From IMG/VR virus record IMGVR_UViG_3300030012_003071, positions 1-44,764 of that record: a stretch of DNA of 44,764 bases. One strand, 5' to 3'. The DNA comes from a virus. This document shows positions 42,239 through 44,764 of the stretch, piece by piece (within the stretch, counting starts at the first letter, position 1; each line of letters opens with the position of its first letter). The position numbers and the translations under genes were made by a program. The notes below the pieces were generated by a model, which was given only the letters and a program-made list of their open reading frames with translations, searched no databases and was not told where the DNA came from.

Positions 42239-42937
42239 ATGGATTTTTATGCGTTAAAATGGGGTGACAAATACGGCCCTGAGTATGTCAATAGGCTGTA
42301 TGGTAGTCTAGTTAAGCACTACAAAAAACCTTTTACGTTTACGTGTTATACTGATAATATATCACATCTCGATGAGAATGTAAAGGTAAAAAACATAAAA
42401 GATCTAAAAAAGTTTGATACAGATCGAGTGTTTACGTATGAGAAGCTAGTGCTCATGGAAAAACACGAGAAAGGTATTTGGCTTGATCTAGATATACTTA
42501 TACACGACGACATTACAGATATTTGTGAAGATGATTCAGACTTCAAGATGATATGGAATCATTGGAACAATTACTGGGTTAAATCTGGTAGATGGTATGG
42601 TAAAGGCTCGTCTTGTCACGTCAACAGTTCGTTCGTTAAGTTTCACAATCCAGAATGGTTAATAAGATTCACTAACGATAACTGGGAAAAGATTGAATGG
42701 ACATATAAATCGCTTGATAAATACCTGTTCTATCAACATCATAGAAACGATCGTTTAAAATACTGGAACAAAGGTATTGTTTCAAACTACAATCGTGAAG
42801 GATTTAAACTGCGGGGAAACATTTCGATATTTAATACGTCGCACATATACAACAATAAAGGAATCGTTGAAGAATCTTATGAACTACATGAAGCTGATGA
42901 AGAGACAATAAAGTTATGGAAAAGTTACGACAGATAA
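42239..42937 (+). CDS. glycosyltransferase-like protein (GT-A type)
   Basis: A 232-residue protein beginning MDFYALKWGDKYGPEYVNRL. It contains FTFTCYTDN, then WLDLDILIHDDI, an acidic D-x-D motif (LDLDIL) fitting nucleotide-sugar/Mn binding in GT-A enzymes. Later HVNSSFVKFHNPEW and NTSHIYNNKG resemble the acceptor side of GT8-like enzymes. It probably transfers a sugar to a surface or cluster product. The start at 42239 has GGAG upstream and follows the sigma70 promoter; an open ATG at 42182 would lie within the -35 region and is rejected. It overlaps the next gene by 22 bases. Confidence 0.75.
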   Translation: MDFYALKWGDKYGPEYVNRLYGSLVKHYKKPFTFTCYTDNISHLDENVKVKNIKDLKKFDTDRVFTYEKLVLMEKHEKGIWLDLDILIHDDITDICEDDSDFKMIWNHWNNYWVKSGRWYGKGSSCHVNSSFVKFHNPEWLIRFTNDNWEKIEWTYKSLDKYLFYQHHRNDRLKYWNKGIVSNYNREGFKLRGNISIFNTSHIYNNKGIVEESYELHEADEETIKLWKSYDR

Positions 42938-43326
42938 AACATATTTGTATGAATTACGATAAAGTTATATTTTTAGCCTGTAATGATTTGCAGCAAGAAC
43001 TTCATATCTTAAACGCATGCGAGGTAGAAGCTACTGCTGTTGATTACGATCCTAAGTTTAAGGACAAGCCAAACTACATTAATAAAGACTTTGTGTTTGA
43101 TAACGTAGAACTCGAGGCTGATCTTATAGTTCACATGAATGTTGAGAAAACTTATCCTGTAAAACTTACCGGTGACGTAATATTACGTGGAGATAACGAA
43201 GGTCATAATGGTGATTGCACAATCGTAAGTTCTTGCGAACAACTAATTAAGATGTACAACATTGAAGAAGTATACAGCACTCGTGAAACAGATACACACT
43301 ACTTTGTTTATGGACGCGCCGCATGA
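42916..43326 (+). CDS. small Rossmann-like, methyltransferase-related protein (136 aa)
   Basis: KVIFLACND, TAVDYDPKF, DFVFDNVELEADLIVHMNVEKTYPV, and VILRGDNEGH fit the order of class I methyltransferase motifs I, II, III/IV and V, but with motif I lacking the glycines. At 136 residues it is short for a full enzyme, so it could be a degenerate or pseudo-methyltransferase partner. The ATG at 42916 has AGAGA upstream and overlaps the glycosyltransferase end; the internal ATG at 42949 lacks a ribosome binding site. The layout echoes the 206-aa methyltransferase-like protein two genes on. Function unknown. Confidence 0.55.
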   Translation: MEKLRQIKHICMNYDKVIFLACNDLQQELHILNACEVEATAVDYDPKFKDKPNYINKDFVFDNVELEADLIVHMNVEKTYPVKLTGDVILRGDNEGHNGDCTIVSSCEQLIKMYNIEEVYSTRETDTHYFVYGRAA

Positions 43327-43487
43327 AATTACTTGACTACGTTGTAATCTACTTTTTTACATACATGATTTCTTCGCATCTCATGTTGATAATGTTGCAG
43401 AACTATTTTATTGGTGCTGCCGGTGTATGGTTATTCTGGAGTCTGTTTAATATGTACTGTCAATGGCGAGCAACGAATGCAAATTGA
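43323..43487 (+). CDS. small two-helix membrane protein (54 aa)
   Basis: The ATG overlaps the TGA of the previous gene (ATGA), and its own end overlaps the next ATG by 11 bases, so the frame fills the gap exactly. The sequence MKLLDYVVIYFFTYMIS begins a first hydrophobic helix, followed by LMLIMLQN and FIGAAGVWLFWSLFNM as a second, and a Cys/Gln/Arg end. Two membrane segments seem likely. No family is known to me; it may anchor a surface-modifying complex. Confidence 0.6.
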   Translation: MKLLDYVVIYFFTYMISSHLMLIMLQNYFIGAAGVWLFWSLFNMYCQWRATNAN

Positions 43488-44094
43488 ATATGCTGAAATG
43501 ATGAAGTGGATAAGACATAACCACCCCGATCATATTGATCGATGGATGGATTCACTACACCCAAATCAGATTAAATGTAAGGAATGGCTAGTTGAGAGTC
43601 TCAATAAAGTTCAAATACCTCAAGACAACAATGACAAGTTTCGTATAGAAATTATTGGTGGTTGGTATGGTTATCCTTTGATAGATCTGCTGTATAAAAA
43701 CTTTAGAACCTACATTAGAGAAATTGACGTTTTTGAAATAGATGAGTTTGCTTGTAAAGTTATCAATAAGTATAAACAGTTATTTGAACATTGGAACGTA
43801 AGAATATTCCACCAAGATTATTTTACATATCAAGAAAAAAGAAGAACACACCTGGTTATCAATACGTCCTGCGAGCATATGTGGAATATGTCAACTAATA
43901 AAGAATACTATGAATCACCTGAACGAACCTTGCTAGCTTTACAATCAAATAATTTTTATAGATTACCTGAACATGTTAACTGCGTAAGCACTGGACAAGA
44001 ACTTGCTGCTCAGGCTGAAGTAAAAGAACTCTACGGTGATAAAATAAAGTTTGATGAATATACTCGATTTATGATTCTGGGCAAATGGAAATAA
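43477..44094 (+). CDS. methyltransferase-like protein (205 aa)
   Basis: The ATG at 43477 (MQIEYAEMMKWI), after GGCGAG, overlaps the membrane gene by 11 bases; the earlier ATG at 43411 would lie inside that gene. The Rossmann pattern is IEIIGGWYGYPLI (motif I), VFEIDEFACKV (motif II), RIFHQDYFTYQ (III) and THLVINTSCEHMWNM (IV). The YGYP loop and the NTSCEHM motif set it apart from standard methyltransferases. It could methylate a small acid, as nicotianamine-synthase-like relatives do. Its stop overlaps the radical SAM gene by 10 bases. No substrate can be inferred. Confidence 0.65.
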   Translation: MQIEYAEMMKWIRHNHPDHIDRWMDSLHPNQIKCKEWLVESLNKVQIPQDNNDKFRIEIIGGWYGYPLIDLLYKNFRTYIREIDVFEIDEFACKVINKYKQLFEHWNVRIFHQDYFTYQEKRRTHLVINTSCEHMWNMSTNKEYYESPERTLLALQSNNFYRLPEHVNCVSTGQELAAQAEVKELYGDKIKFDEYTRFMILGKWK

Positions 44095-44764
44095 TAAACT
44101 CAAATCCAGATTGTTGTATCGTTTCTTTGTTTGTACACAACGTTTGTAATTTTAATTGTAGTTACTGTAGTGACGAGCATCGTGATGGATCTTATCGTTG
44201 GCCTACTAACTGGGATGGTTATCTAGATCTGATTGACGAGATAAAAGAAAGAAAGAAATACGTATACGTTCAGATTCTTGGTGGTGAACCAACCTTATGG
44301 CCAAAGTTTCACGACTTTGTAAAATATATTAGTGACGATAGAACTTATATTGAATACGCAACAAACGGTAGTAGAACTAAAAGGTATTGGGAAAGTTTGC
44401 CTAAACATACAGCCACTGCTTTATTCAGTTGGCACTATCAAGAGATTGATGACGAACACTACCTCGACGTACTGGAGATCATGCAGGACAAAGCTTCTTG
44501 TGTAGCCACGTTTCTTATGACACCCGATAATTTTGAAAGAGGGCAAAGGGTTTATAACGAAATAGTAAAAAGAGATTTAAAGGTCGAAGCCATTCCAAAA
44601 TTTACTCGGGTTGTAATCGATGGCCCGGACTGGTTTGAATATACAGAAGAACAAAAATCGTGGATTCAAAGTAACTATTATAATAAGCTAGAATCTGGCC
44701 CGAACTTTACTTTACCGCTCGAGTGTAATCAGGGTAAGCTATCCGAGTTAATAGCTTCAGAAAA
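44085..44764 (+). CDS. radical SAM protein, partial (plus-strand operon)
   Basis: Open from ATG 44085-44087 to the window end, 226 codons. It has CNFNCSYCSDEHRDG (C21, C25, C28), then VQILGGEPTLWPKF, and FSWHYQEIDDEH near residue 122. No N-terminal twitch module is present. This resembles the stand-alone radical SAM type of the minus-strand gene at 23854. C-terminal auxiliary-cluster cysteines cannot be judged because the gene is cut. It is the twelfth radical SAM gene in 21 kb and the only one outside the minus-strand cluster. Confidence 0.85.
   Translation, partial: MEIINSNPDCCIVSLFVHNVCNFNCSYCSDEHRDGSYRWPTNWDGYLDLIDEIKERKKYVYVQILGGEPTLWPKFHDFVKYISDDRTYIEYATNGSRTKRYWESLPKHTATALFSWHYQEIDDEHYLDVLEIMQDKASCVATFLMTPDNFERGQRVYNEIVKRDLKVEAIPKFTRVVIDGPDWFEYTEEQKSWIQSNYYNKLESGPNFTLPLECNQGKLSELIASE

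Noticed and set aside
1-44764. tRNA genes, insertion sequences and CRISPR arrays
   Set aside because: No cloverleaf, transposase gene, terminal inverted repeats or spacer array was recognised by eye. A tool run could still find a tRNA.

Overview
The window is a piece of a T4-like (Myoviridae-type, 'exo-T-even') phage genome, most like those of marine phages. From the high-coordinate side it reads as one minus-strand run in the order gp13-gp14-gp15-gp16-gp17-gp18-gp19-gp20-gp67/68-gp21-gp22-gp23-UvsY-UvsW-gp55-gp47, the usual T4 virion and late-gene order with marine-style additions. Genes are tightly packed, with ATGA or TAATG overlaps. Late promoters of the T4 TATAAATA type stand before several structural genes. 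No tRNA, rRNA, CRISPR array or insertion sequence was seen, and no gene-free stretch exceeds 300 bases.

Region 1 (1-5000, minus): recombination and late-transcription genes: gp47 nuclease subunit (cut by the window edge), late sigma factor gp55 with its own sigma70-type promoter, an arginyl/leucyl-tRNA-protein-transferase-like gene, two unknown genes, UvsW and UvsY. Region 2 (5000-15700, minus): capsid, tail and packaging genes, with a second tail-tube-like protein between gp23 and UvsY. Region 3 (15700-23800, minus): small membrane or secreted proteins, a Gly/Asn repeat protein, neck proteins gp14 and gp13, two related tail-fibre-like proteins (359 and 1203 residues) and a small probable virion protein.

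Region 4 (23854-42183, minus) is the unusual part: about 18 kb of overlapping genes with eleven radical SAM proteins, seven of them carrying a cysteine-rich 'twitch' module at the N-terminus. Interleaved are two SGNH-hydrolase-like proteins, a NodU-type carbamoyltransferase, a QueC-like PP-loop ATPase, a methyltransferase, a 2-oxoglutarate-oxygenase-like protein, a fold-type-I PLP enzyme and a 48-residue aromatic- and lysine-rich peptide. Region 5 (42239-end, plus) diverges from it, with a good sigma70 promoter driving a glycosyltransferase, two methyltransferase-like proteins, a small membrane protein and a twelfth radical SAM protein cut by the window end.

Twelve radical SAM genes together with sugar-type tailoring enzymes suggest a phage-borne biosynthetic or modification pathway. 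Candidate products are a modified surface glycan, a modified peptide, or a small molecule or nucleotide derivative. The sequence alone does not identify the substrate. The cluster ends right beside the tail-fibre genes, where a late promoter restarts virion-gene transcription.
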